From: Cyanobium gracile PCC 6307
Lineage (GTDB): Bacteria; Cyanobacteriota; Cyanobacteriia; PCC-6307; Cyanobiaceae
Direction: 5' to 3'
DNA: 64,000 nucleotides
NCBI RefSeq assembly: GCF_000316515.1
Contig: NC_019675.1
Location: 1,699,964-1,763,963, forward strand
Notes under the pieces: generated by a model
The model's input: only the letters and a program-made list of their open reading frames with translations
Told to the model about the DNA's origin: nothing
Databases searched by the model: none
Made by a program: the position numbers and the translations under genes
Shown here: positions 1 through 6,708 of the stretch, piece after piece
How positions within the stretch are numbered: the stretch's first letter is position 1
Layout: each line of letters starts with the position of its first letter

Positions 1-50
1 TATACACCATACACCGCAGGCATGGACAATCACGAACGACTGGCCGTGAT

Positions 51-153
51 GGCTGCAACCGCCTCACGCCCACACCAGAAGGGATCCCATCAGGGGCGCC
101 TGCCGGCCGGGCCGCCCAAAACCAAACCTGGCCCGGTCACCCGGCAGCCGCCA
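51..153. repeat. Island repeat, copy R1
   Basis: About 100 bp of sequence that recurs at 2629-2723 and 3403-3500. The shared core reads CCAGAAGGGATCCCA, then CGGGCCGCCCAAAACCAA and CTGGCCCGG. In this copy the repeat runs directly into the middle of HNH-HIT copy A, as if the 5' part of that gene had been deleted; copy C still has the repeat followed by an intact ATG. The element is therefore probably the original upstream region of one lineage of the gene. The first 50 bases of the window hold nothing I can recognise. Confidence 0.75.
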
Positions 154-596
154 GCGGCAACGGCGCCTACAGCCTGATCGGCGGCGACGAGCTGAGCGAC
201 GCCGAGCGCGACGCGCTGCAGCAGCTGTGCCGCCAGCGCCACGATGCCTTCCGCGAGCAGCGCGGCGAGGAGGTGTTTGCCCACCGCTCGCGAAACCGCA
301 CCCCGATCAGCGGTTCAGTGAAATACCGGGTTCTCACCCGCGCCCGGGGCCGCTGCGAGTGCTGCGGCACGCATGAGCACCAGCGGGCCCTGGAGGTGGA
401 CCACATCGTCCCAAAAAACCAGGGCGGCTCCGACGCCATCAGCAACCTGCAGGCGATCTGCTTCCGCGGTGTACAGGCCAGCTACGCCCACCGCAAAGCG
501 GGCTGCGTGTTCTGCGCGCAGGAGGGCAGCGGCCGGGTGCGGATCAAGCGCACAGTATGGAGAGCCCATCGCCGAGCGGATGCTTGGGGTCGCTAA
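153..596 (+). pseudogene. HNH-HIT fusion gene, copy A (truncated)
   Basis: Fragment of a fusion of an HNH nuclease and a HIT-family nucleotide hydrolase, best read from copy D at 4541-5498. The open frame starts abruptly at SGNGAYSLIGG with no start codon. It runs through the HNH core (CECC, then ALEVDHIVPKNQGG) and ends just inside the HIT region (AGCVFCAQEGSGRV), where similarity to copy D stops near position 541. The last 17 codons are unrelated sequence. Compared with copy D, 39 nt (13 codons) including the second HNH Cys pair are missing between two CTTCCGC direct repeats. Both ends are lost, so it should be non-functional. The convergent DUF4926/DUF6883 pair begins 13 bp downstream. Confidence 0.8.
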
Positions 597-609
597 GCAC
601 CTCCAAAGC

Positions 610-843
610 TCAAGGCTTGGCCGTAGCCAATGAACGCACAGCGATCAGATCCTGATCACCAATCGCTCGGAGGCTGCTGCTTGAAAGCGTCAACAGCGAT
701 TGGGTGCGTCCCGATGCAGCGACAAACTCAACCTCGACATTTTCAGGATCGTGAATTGCTACGACAGCACCGAGATCGCCCAACTGCAGACCAGAATCAG
801 GTATGTCGTGGGTGAGAGCAACTGTCTGGTGCAAGACGAACAT
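610..843 (-). CDS. DUF4926 domain protein
   Basis: Small 77-residue protein that I recognise as DUF4926 from the pattern VALTHDIPDSGL, GDLGAVVAIHDP and VEVEFV. This is a short beta-rich SH3-like fold, found in several families of small partner proteins. It starts 3 nt after the stop of the DUF6883 gene, so the two are co-transcribed and probably translationally linked. DUF6883 and DUF4926 genes are frequent neighbours, which has the look of a toxin-antitoxin or immunity pair, but I know of no firm biochemical assignment. The function is therefore inferred only from the pairing and from the surrounding TA-rich context. Confidence 0.75.
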   Translation of the reverse strand: MFVLHQTVALTHDIPDSGLQLGDLGAVVAIHDPENVEVEFVAASGRTQSLLTLSSSSLRAIGDQDLIAVRSLATAKP

Positions 844-846
844 GAC

Positions 847-1176
847 TTACTCCGGAAATGCGGTGACGAGCCTTGGCTGATTGGAGTGATCGGGGATCAG
901 CCAGACCGTTCTGAATGGTCTGGCTGATCCATTCGGGCCTTTCAACGTAGCACTGATGACTACTTTCATCCCGTAGGCGCTCATCTCGATCCGCTGAACC
1001 GTCCCAGTCTGGCCATGGTGGAGCAGATCATCACGGAGTCGTGTCCAGGATTCAACGGTGTAGCCGAGTGAACGAAAGACCCTGGCCTTGAAACGACCAA
1101 CTGGATGCGTGTCTGAGAGCAGATAGTCGCAGATCTTGGCTTCATCAACGATCGCGTGGTCTGCATGGGGGAGCAT
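847..1176 (-). CDS. DUF6883 domain protein
   Basis: 109-residue protein from an ATG that gives the family's typical beginning (MLPHADHAIVDEAKICDYLL). An open frame continues further upstream, but that part is low-complexity and overlaps the start of HNH-HIT copy B. Family features are HPVGRFKARVFRSLGY in the middle and VRTVWLI-type strands near the C-terminus (FRTVWLIPDHSNQPRLVTAF). The domain is common in small two-gene loci next to DUF4926, as here. It is a candidate toxin or effector with the downstream DUF4926 as partner; catalytic residues cannot be named. It is divergent from HNH-HIT copy B, with 76 bp between the two starts. Confidence 0.75.
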   Translation of the reverse strand: MLPHADHAIVDEAKICDYLLSDTHPVGRFKARVFRSLGYTVESWTRLRDDLLHHGQTGTVQRIEMSAYGMKVVISATLKGPNGSARPFRTVWLIPDHSNQPRLVTAFPE

Positions 1177-1215
1177 TTGTGGGCCAGGGTGATCGCCGGG
1201 GCTTCTCTTCCACCA

Positions 1216-1256
1216 GTGCCACCCCCCGTCACACCCCAGCCAGGATTCCCCCATGC
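1216..1256 (+). repeat. Upstream repeat P2 before HNH-HIT copy B
   Basis: About 40 bp ending at the start codon of copy B (TGCCACCCCCCGTCACACCC, then CAGCCAGGAT). Nearly the same sequence lies before copy D at 4505-4545. It differs from the R1-R3 repeats that precede copies A and C, so two types of upstream region accompany the four gene copies. It contains AGCCAGGAT, whose AGG could serve as a weak ribosome-binding site. Confidence 0.65.
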
Positions 1257-1896
1257 CGCCACCCCCCTCCGCCACCTACCAGCGCCTGCGCGAGACCATC
1301 GCCAAGCAGATGCGCATGAGCCCCATCGACCAACCCCTCATGCTCATGGAGCTGCTGGGCCGCCGCAGCCCGGCCCCAGCGCAGGACGTAGCCCGGCGGA
1401 TCCTGGGCGAAGACGTGACCCAGGTCGACGACTACACCGAACGGGTGAAGCGGATGGTGGGCCGGGTGCTCACCGGCAACGGCATCACCGCCTACGGCAA
1501 CGGCGCCTACAGCCTGATCGGCGGCGACGCGCTGCAGCAGCTGTGCCGCCAGCGCCTCGACGCCTTCCGCGAGCAGCGCGGCGAAGAGGTGTTCGCCCAC
1601 CGCAGCAGCCAACGCAGCCCGATCAACGGCTCTGTGAAATACAGAGTCCTTGCCCGTGCCCGGGGCCGCTGCGAGTGCTGCGGCGCGCACGAGCACCAGC
1701 GCGCCCTGGAGGTGGACCACATCATCCCGAAGAACCAGGGCAGCTCAGACGCCATCACCAACCTGCAGGCGCGCTGGAGGGCAGCGGCCGGGTGCTGCTA
1801 GAGAACGAGCTGGCGCTCTACATCGCCGAGGCCTACCCGGTGAGCGAGGGGCACAGCCTGGTGATACCGCGGCGGCATTTGGTGAACGGAATGGGC
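1253..1896 (+). pseudogene. HNH-HIT fusion gene, copy B (frameshifted, 3' truncated)
   Basis: This copy keeps the longest N-terminal region: MPPPPSATYQRLRETI, then MSPIDQPLMLMELLGRR, and the segment GEDVTQVDDYTERVKRMVG that copies C and D have lost. The HNH part is present (CECCGAHEHQRALEVDHI). At 1770 about 103 nt, present in copy D, are missing. This removes the second zinc-ligand region and the start of the HIT domain and shifts the frame, giving a stop at 1801. Past it the HIT segment continues in another frame (ENELALYIAEAYPVSEGHSL) up to about 1893, where similarity ends at the 3' end of the convergent PIN toxin. A further 24-nt in-frame deletion (ELSDAERD) lies between GCGAC repeats near 1528. 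Confidence 0.82.
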
Positions 1897-2245
1897 TCAG
1901 CTCTCCAGGTAACGCTCCACCGTGTTGGTGGTCCAGGTTGCGATACCGATGCCGAAGAAGTTCTGATCCTCCGTCCAGATGGCGCATTCCAATTGCAACG
2001 CCAGGGCCAGGGCAGGCCAGTCATCCTTGTCGCGGATCCTCGCCAAGGCCTCCTCCTTCGCCGACCCCAGCACGCTGTTCTCCACAACCTGGACAATCAA
2101 CAGCAGGCTAAGCAAAGCCACGGCGCAGACCTCTGCACTGAGACCTCTCTTTCTGCCGAGATCAGTCACGTAGGCGGCAGCCTCAGCCACGTTGGCTTCA
2201 GTGAATGAGGATGTTCGCGTCCAGGACCAGGCGCTTGCGCTCCAC
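1897..2245 (-). pseudogene. PIN-domain toxin (VapC-like), disrupted
   Basis: Toxin half of a Phd/PIN toxin-antitoxin pair. The start is GTG at 2245, just after the antitoxin stop, and gives VERKRLVLDANILIH, the first PIN strand with its conserved Asp, before a TGA at 2198. The rest lies in another frame from about 2205 to 1897 and ends in the PIN C-terminal half: RIRDKDDWPALALALQLECA, then IWTEDQNFFG with the conserved acidic pairs. Sequence between the two parts is missing, so a deletion of the middle of the domain probably caused the frameshift. PIN toxins are Mg-dependent RNases; this one should be dead while its antitoxin is intact. Confidence 0.75.
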
Positions 2246-2247
2246 CC

Positions 2248-2517
2248 TCAGGCCGATGGCTGCTCACGGTGCCCCTTCCGCCAGGCCTTGAAGTCGGCAC
2301 TGAGCTCGTCTTCGCTGAGCCCGAGACGGTCCAGTTCAGCCTGCATCAGCCGGCCAGCCTCCAACACTTTCTCCCGATCACTCAGGTTGCCTTGCTGGGG
2401 CAAGGGCACGTAGAGGCCAATGGTGCGGCCATGGCGGGTCACCTCAATCGGCGTGGTCGATTCCAGATGGGAGGCCAGCCTGGACCTGAGTTCACGGATC
2501 CCAATACGGGTCGCCAC
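2248..2517 (-). CDS. Phd/YefM-type antitoxin
   Basis: 89-residue antitoxin. The GTG start is chosen because a strong Shine-Dalgarno sequence (AGGAGGAAGGC) stands directly before it and the protein then begins in the family manner, ATRIGIRELRSRLASHLE. That N-terminal part is the Phd DNA-binding fold, followed by VTRHGRTIGLYVPL. The charged C-terminal tail (residues 50-89) would wrap the toxin. Antitoxins of this type repress their own operon. The cognate PIN toxin starts 2 nt downstream but is broken, so this is an orphaned antitoxin unless it neutralises a related toxin elsewhere. Confidence 0.8.
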   Translation of the reverse strand: MATRIGIRELRSRLASHLESTTPIEVTRHGRTIGLYVPLPQQGNLSDREKVLEAGRLMQAELDRLGLSEDELSADFKAWRKGHREQPSA

Positions 2518-2628
2518 GCCTTCCTCCTGCCAAATGTGTACACATCCTAGGGCTGGCTGGGGAAGTCGGCCGGCGATAGCGGTGGCGGGTATGGACTGGG
2601 GCGGCACAGCCACACCAGGAGCCGGGTT

Positions 2629-2723
2629 GGCTGCAGCCGCCAGGCGCCCACGCCAGAAGGGATCCCAGCAGGGTCGCCCTCCTGACGGGCCGCCCAAAAC
2701 CAAACCTGGCCCGGCCGCCCGGC
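2629..2723. repeat. Island repeat, copy R2 (no gene attached)
   Basis: Second copy of the repeat at 51-153. It is preceded by ACTGGGGCGGCACA at 2594-2607, which also stands immediately before copy R3; R3 lacks about 40 bp found here. No HNH-HIT fragment follows: the repeat ends in GGCTAGATCCTTCTAGATAG and then the 3' end of brnA. It may be the relic of a further, completely lost copy of the gene. Confidence 0.7.
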
Positions 2724-2757
2724 TAGATCCTTCTAGATAGAAGTCTCAGTTCAGCTC

Positions 2758-2988
2758 TCAAGCAGACGTCCGCTGCTCCAGCCGCTCCGCGAGCCACACC
2801 TTGATGATCGACTGACGGGTGACGCCGAGGCGGCTGGCTTCGCGATCGAGCTGGTCGATCATCCACACGGGGATGTCAACGTTGACGCGTTTCTGCTCGA
2901 GCCGACGGCGACGGGCACCACCGAGGTCGAGGGCGTCGAGCACGGACTCGCCGGCATCGAAACGTTGATCGAAATCAGAACTGTTCAT
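2758..2988 (-). CDS. brnA: BrnA-type antitoxin
   Basis: 76-residue antitoxin. The C-terminal half (RVNVDIPVWMIDQLDREASR, then LGVTRQSIIKVWLAERLEQR) is a ribbon-helix-helix (CopG/Arc) DNA-binding domain; the N-terminal part is acidic and would contact the toxin. It overlaps the end of brnT by 14 nt, the toxin-first order usual for this family. BrnA represses the brnTA promoter together with BrnT. Nothing looks damaged. Confidence 0.85.
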   Translation of the reverse strand: MNSSDFDQRFDAGESVLDALDLGGARRRRLEQKRVNVDIPVWMIDQLDREASRLGVTRQSIIKVWLAERLEQRTSA

Positions 2989-3238
2989 AGAGCTCCACCT
3001 CTTCTGGTCTGGACCGCCGAACGGAAATCAATCGGATGCTCTGGTCGCGGTAAGTGATCACGGCTGACCAGTGCTTGAGGCCAATCCTGCCGATCACCAG
3101 AGATCTCGGTTCCCCGGTGGTGCGGGCCGGAAGCTCCAGGAGCTCCGAATCGTTCCAGAGCTGCTGGGCAGCAAGGAAGTCGATGCCGTGCTTGGCAAGG
3201 CTGGAGTCACTCTTGAGCGGATCGAACACGAACTCCAT
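2975..3238 (-). CDS. brnT: BrnT-type toxin (RelE-like ribonuclease)
   Basis: 87-residue toxin with the BrnT family pattern: FVFDPLKSDSSLAKHGIDF, then an acidic middle, RSLVIGRIGLKHWSAVITYR and RLISVRRSRPEEVELYE. BrnT is a RelE-fold RNase that stops translation. The gene overlaps brnA by 14 nt. An AT-rich TATAGAAT on the minus strand at 3248-3255 stands 10 bp before the start codon and could be the -10 box, giving a very short leader. No lesion is visible, so this is one of the intact TA pairs of the island. Confidence 0.85.
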   Translation of the reverse strand: MEFVFDPLKSDSSLAKHGIDFLAAQQLWNDSELLELPARTTGEPRSLVIGRIGLKHWSAVITYRDQSIRLISVRRSRPEEVELYEQF

Positions 3239-3402
3239 ACGGTGCTAATTCTATACCTTTTCGGCTCTCTTAGGCATCTCCGAATCAGAAAGCCCCCGTC
3301 CTCGGGACAGGCTGTTGGATCCCGGTTATCTCCCTTCTGCCTGCCGTCCACCCTCACAACGACGGGCGCCTGTCCACGCCACGGACAAGAGCACGGGTCG
3401 GG

Positions 3403-3500
3403 GACTGGGGCGGCACACCCACGCCAGAAGGGATCCCAGCAGGGGCACCTGCCTGACGGGCCGCCCAAAACCAACCCTGGCCCGGTTGCCCGGCAGCCGC
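3403..3500. repeat. Island repeat, copy R3
   Basis: Third copy of the repeat, starting with ACTGGGGCGGCACA and containing CCAGAAGGGATCCCAGCAGG and CGGGCCGCCCAAAACCAA. It is directly followed by the start of HNH-HIT copy C (ATG at 3513), the only place where the repeat and an intact gene start stand together. This suggests the repeat carries the promoter or leader of that gene lineage. Confidence 0.75.
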
Positions 3501-3512
3501 CACCATCACTCC

Positions 3513-3880
3513 ATGGCCACCAGCCCCTCTGCTGCCTTCCTTCGCCTGCGGCACTACATCGCCGAGCGCAGGCGCATGAGCCCCATCGACCATCCGCTCA
3601 TGCTGATGGAACTGCTCGGCCGCCGCAGCCAGGCCCCGGCGCAGGGCGTGGCCCGGCGGATTCTGGGAAGCGCATGGTGGGCCGGGTTCACCTTCAACGG
3701 CATCACCGCCTATGGCGATGGCCACGACAGCCTGATCGGCGGCGAAGAGTTGAGCGATGGCGGTACCTGGCCGAAGGCCAGCGTGGCGGAGCCACTACGC
3801 GACGAGCTGCTTGAGCTCTGCTGGGAACGTCTCGACGCATTCCGAGACCATCGGCATGCTGCAGGCCCTGTTCTTCGGCC
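3513..3880 (+). pseudogene. HNH-HIT fusion gene, copy C (N-terminal remnant)
   Basis: Only the N-terminal third survives: MATSPSAAFLRLRHYIAERR, then MSPIDHPLMLMELLGRRS, ending around ELLELCWERLDAFRDH, where similarity to copy D stops near 3855. The HNH and HIT domains are gone. It has the same internal deletion as copy D (junction ILGSAW followed by FTFNGITA), so C and D descend from one ancestor that already lacked those roughly 14 codons. The remaining open frame, to a stop at 3956, is unrelated sequence overlapping the convergent ParE toxin remnant. A divergent insertion (GTWPKASVAEPL) separates it from the other copies. Confidence 0.78.
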
Positions 3881-4189
3881 TCATGGAGAAGGCCGAGTCG
3901 CCCCAAGGCGAGCGCGAATCCAGATCGGATCGCGACGACAATCGAGGATGGCGTAGATGTCGATGCTCGTCGCCTCTATCACGTAGTAAAGCGCAAAGGG
4001 AAACCGCCTGATCAACATGCGATGAAACCCATCGACCTGAAGATGAATGCCGCTATAGATAGTCAATGATTGAACATCAGCTTCGACGGCATCCAGAAAG
4101 CGATTGCCCAGCCCCGGTGCCTGAAGTTCGTAGAACAACTAACCGTTCCGGAGATCATCCCTGGCCGCATCAAGGAGCCTGATATCCAC
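3881..4189 (-). pseudogene. ParE/RelE-type toxin with in-frame amber stop
   Basis: Toxin of a ParE-like pair. From a GTG that overlaps the antitoxin end by 20 nt the frame reads VDIRLLDAARDDLRNG, then TAG at 4139-4141, then LFYELQAPGLGNRFLDAVEA without any frame change. ParE/RelE proteins usually have a Trp or Tyr-rich stretch at this place, so TGG to TAG is the simplest explanation. The C-terminal part is normal (GFHRMLIRRFPFALYYVIEA, IYAILDCRRDP). Unless the amber codon is read through, the toxin is dead. The 3' end lies against the truncated end of HNH-HIT copy C. Confidence 0.8.
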
Positions 4190-4403
4190 GAAGCTCAGCC
4201 TTGAGGTCAGTCATGGCGTCGTTCCAAGACTGAAACCGGGCGGAACCCTGCTCGAGCTGGTTGCGGCGCCGCCCTAATTCATCGCGATGCCAGGCAGGCG
4301 ATACGACCTGATCGGGCGTGGCGGAGAGATCCGCCCATAGGAGTTCCATCGCCTCAAGTTTGTCTTCCAGACTCATCTGCCCCAGGGGAAGATTCGCCGC
4401 CAT
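4170..4403 (-). CDS. Addiction-module antitoxin (Unstab_antitox family)
   Basis: 77-residue protein matching the 'putative addiction module component' family: LSLEDKLEAMELLWADL-like start (here MSLEDKLEAMELLWADLS), then PAWHRDELGRRRNQLEQG and the WNDAMTDLKAEL helix. The ATG at 4403 (MAANLPLGQ) is preferred; the upstream continuation is low complexity and overlaps repeat P2. It is transcribed ahead of, and overlapping with, the ParE-type toxin. The antitoxin is intact although the toxin carries a stop codon. It is divergent from HNH-HIT copy D. Confidence 0.8.
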   Translation of the reverse strand: MAANLPLGQMSLEDKLEAMELLWADLSATPDQVVSPAWHRDELGRRRNQLEQGSARFQSWNDAMTDLKAELRGYQAP

Positions 4404-4504
4404 CAGCCGAGGCCTCCAAAGGGGCATGGCATGGATTTTAGAGTCAATGCAGTCAGCAAAACGAAGCAGGCCAGAAGTCCAGAGGGCTGTTGTCCTCCTG
4501 ACAG

Positions 4505-4545
4505 GTGCCACCCCCGTCACACCCCAGCCAGGATGCCCCCATGCC
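4505..4545 (+). repeat. Upstream repeat P2 before HNH-HIT copy D
   Basis: Second copy of the approximately 40-bp element seen at 1216-1256 (GTGCCACCCCCGTCACACCC, then CAGCCAGGATGCCCCC), ending at the ATG of copy D. Copies B and D thus share an upstream region, whereas C and D share an internal deletion. The two groupings conflict, pointing to recombination between copies. Confidence 0.65.
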
Positions 4546-5498
4546 CCCGCCCCCATCCGCCACCTACCAGCGCCTGCGCGAGACCATCGCCGATCGCATG
4601 CGCATGAGCCCCATCGACCACCCCCCCATGCTCATGGAGCTGCTGGGGAGGAGCAGCCCCGCCCCAGCGCAGGACGTGGCCCGGCGGATCCTGGGCAGCG
4701 CATGGTGAGCAAGGTTCACCTTCAACGGCATCACCGCCTGCGGCAGCGTCGCCTACAGCCTGATCGGCGGCGACGAGCTGAGCGACGCGGAGCGCGACGC
4801 GCTGCTGCAGCTGTGCCGCCAGCGCCTCGATGCCTTCCGCGAGCAGCGCGGCGAGGAGGTGTTTGCCCACCGCAGCCGCCACCGCACCCCGATCAGCGGC
4901 TCGGTGAAATACAGGGTTCTCACCCGCGCCCGGGGCCGCTGCGAGTGCTGCGGTGCGCACGAACACCAGCGCGCCCTGGAGGTGGACCACATCGTCCCGA
5001 AAAACCAGGGCGGCTCCGACGCCATCAGCAACCTGCAGGCGCTCTGCTTCCGCTGCAACGCCGGCAAGCGGGACACCGACTGCACCGACTTCCGCGGAGT
5101 GCAGTCCAGCTACGGCCACCGCGAAGCGGGCTGTGTGTTCTGCGCGCTGGAGGGCAGCGGCCGGGTGCTGCTGGAGAACGAGCTGGCGCTCTGCATCGCC
5201 GACGCCTATCCCGTGAGCGAGGGGCACAGCCTGGTGATCCCGCGTCGTCATGTTGCCGACGGGCTGGAGCTGCACCAGCCTGAGTGGAACGCCGTGGTGG
5301 AATTGCTGAAGCTGCGGCGAGAGCAGGCGTGCCCAGGACGCCACGATCAGCGGCTGGAACGTGGGTCTGAACTCAGGCGTCGCGGCGGGGCAGACGGTGT
5401 TGCATGCCCACTGGCATCTGATCCCGAGAAGGGAGGGTGATTGTGAGCAGCCGCTGGGAGGGGTGCGGGGGGTGATCCCGTCGAGACAGGCCTACTGA
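4541..5498 (+). pseudogene. HNH-HIT fusion gene, copy D (most complete)
   Basis: Best preserved copy and the reference for the family. Domains in order: an N-terminal helical region (ATYQRLRETIADRMRMSPID, MLMELLGR); a linker; an HNH domain with CECC, ALEVDHIVPKNQGGSD and CFRCN; then a HIT domain (GCVFC, PVSEGHSLVIPRRHV) ending in the HIT triad HAHWH. Two lesions: TGA at 4706-4708 inside the shared deletion, with the frame unchanged beyond it; and loss of apparently 2 nt near 5326, after which the HIT end (DATISGWNVGLNSG, HAHWHLIPR) continues in another frame to TGA 5496-5498. Role unknown: nuclease plus nucleotide-phosphate hydrolase suggests defence or nucleic-acid repair (inference). Confidence 0.85.
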
Positions 5499-5548
5499 AG
5501 ACAGCCAGTCACACCTCAGCTACAACGAGGCAACTACTGGCCGGATCC

Positions 5549-6490
5549 GTGCCCTCCTACTGGTGGGTGAACCACAAGCAGACCTACCGCCAGGAGACCG
5601 ACGGCGGCTACATCTGGTCGCCGAAGGCCAATGCCAACGGCGCGCGCAACGTGACCTACGACAACCTCAGCCGCTGCCAGCGGGGGGATGTGGTGTACAG
5701 CTATGCCAATGGGCGGATCAGCCAGCTGGGCCTGGTGGAAACGGCGGCGATCACGGCCACCAAACCGCCGGAGTTCGGCACGGCCGGGGACAACTGGAGC
5801 CAGGAGGGCTGGTTGGTGCGGGTGAACTGGCAGCCGCTACGCCAGGCCCTGGTACCGCAGTCGTTTTTTGCGCTGCTGCAGCCGCTGCTGCCGGAACGCC
5901 ACAGCCCGATCAGCACCAGCACAGGCCGGGGAAACCAGGGGGTGTACCTGGCAGGGCTGAGCGAAACCCTGGGGCTGCTGTTGCTGAAGCTGATCGAAGA
6001 GCACGCCGATGCCGCGGTGCGGGTGCACCTGGTGGTGCTGGCGGAAGAGGGCGACTACACCGCTGCGCTGCTCGATGACATGCAGCGGTTGCGGGAGGTG
6101 CCCAGCAGCACCGAGCGCGATGCGCTCACCAAGGCGCGGCTGGGGCAGGGTTTGTTTCGCCATCGGGTGTCGGAGCTAGAGCCGGCCTGCCGGGTCACGG
6201 GCCTGGCACGGCAGGAATTCCTGGTGGCGAGCCACATCAAGCCCTGGCGATCATGCGACAACAGCGAACGGCTGAGCGGCGCCAATGGCCTCCTGCTCTC
6301 CCCCCATGTGGACAAGCTGTTTGATCGCCACTGGATCAGCTTCGATTCATGCGGCGAGCTGATCTGGCAGCACGAGGCAGCAGGGGAGGCCTTGCGCTGC
6401 TGGGGCATCGAAGGAGCGAACCTGATCCGACCGTTCAACCGCGAGCAGGAGGCGTTCTTGAGTGCCCACCGAGAAGCCCTGAGGCACTGA
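5549..6490 (+). CDS. EVE-like/HNH_2 restriction endonuclease
   Basis: 313 residues from a GTG start. The N-terminus (YWWVNHKQTYRQETDGGYIW, then RGDVVYSYANGRISQLGLVE) resembles EVE/PUA-like modified-base readers. The C-terminus is an HNH_2 nuclease: CRVTG at about 214, LVASHIKPWR at 225-234, NGLLLSPHVDKLFDRHWISF at 246-265. EVE-HNH fusions are known as modification-dependent (type IV) restriction enzymes that cut DNA carrying modified cytosine; assignment here rests on architecture, and the EVE part is less certain than the HNH part. It stands alone on the plus strand, 50 bp after HNH-HIT copy D, between TA loci. No lesion is visible. Confidence 0.78.
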   Translation: MPSYWWVNHKQTYRQETDGGYIWSPKANANGARNVTYDNLSRCQRGDVVYSYANGRISQLGLVETAAITATKPPEFGTAGDNWSQEGWLVRVNWQPLRQALVPQSFFALLQPLLPERHSPISTSTGRGNQGVYLAGLSETLGLLLLKLIEEHADAAVRVHLVVLAEEGDYTAALLDDMQRLREVPSSTERDALTKARLGQGLFRHRVSELEPACRVTGLARQEFLVASHIKPWRSCDNSERLSGANGLLLSPHVDKLFDRHWISFDSCGELIWQHEAAGEALRCWGIEGANLIRPFNREQEAFLSAHREALRH

Positions 6491-6501
6491 GGCCTATGGG
6501 G

Positions 6502-6708
6502 TCAAGTTGCTTGGGATGGTTTGGCCACAAAGAGCTGATCAGGGTGACCAGGGCGCTTGATCACGGCGTGCGTGAGATCTTCCTCCGTGATTTCAGGGAT
6601 CTCCTCATACTCTTCGGGTTGGATGACATGGGCATCCACGCGCTGAAGATCAGAGTGGATCTTGCCTTCAGGAGAAGTCGGGGAATAAATGACGTTGCTC
6701 TCGTTCAT
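6502..6708 (-). CDS. brnA: BrnA-like antitoxin
   Basis: 68 residues, acidic, with a family-like run of EEYEEIPEITEEDL followed by THAVIKRPGHP. It overlaps the end of the BrnT-type toxin upstream by 41 nt, and the pairing is the main evidence. It lacks an obvious complete ribbon-helix-helix region: after ELTEEDL-type sequence the chain ends in QLFVAKPSQAT. It may be a short or truncated antitoxin, or belong to the DUF4160/CopG-like partners of BrnT. Third gene of an overlapping trio. Confidence 0.65.
   Translation of the reverse strand: MNESNVIYSPTSPEGKIHSDLQRVDAHVIQPEEYEEIPEITEEDLTHAVIKRPGHPDQLFVAKPSQAT

Noticed and set aside
51-3500. R1-R3 as CRISPR repeats or an insertion sequence
   Set aside because: Only three copies, unequal spacing of hundreds of bases, no cas genes, no transposase and no terminal inverted repeats.
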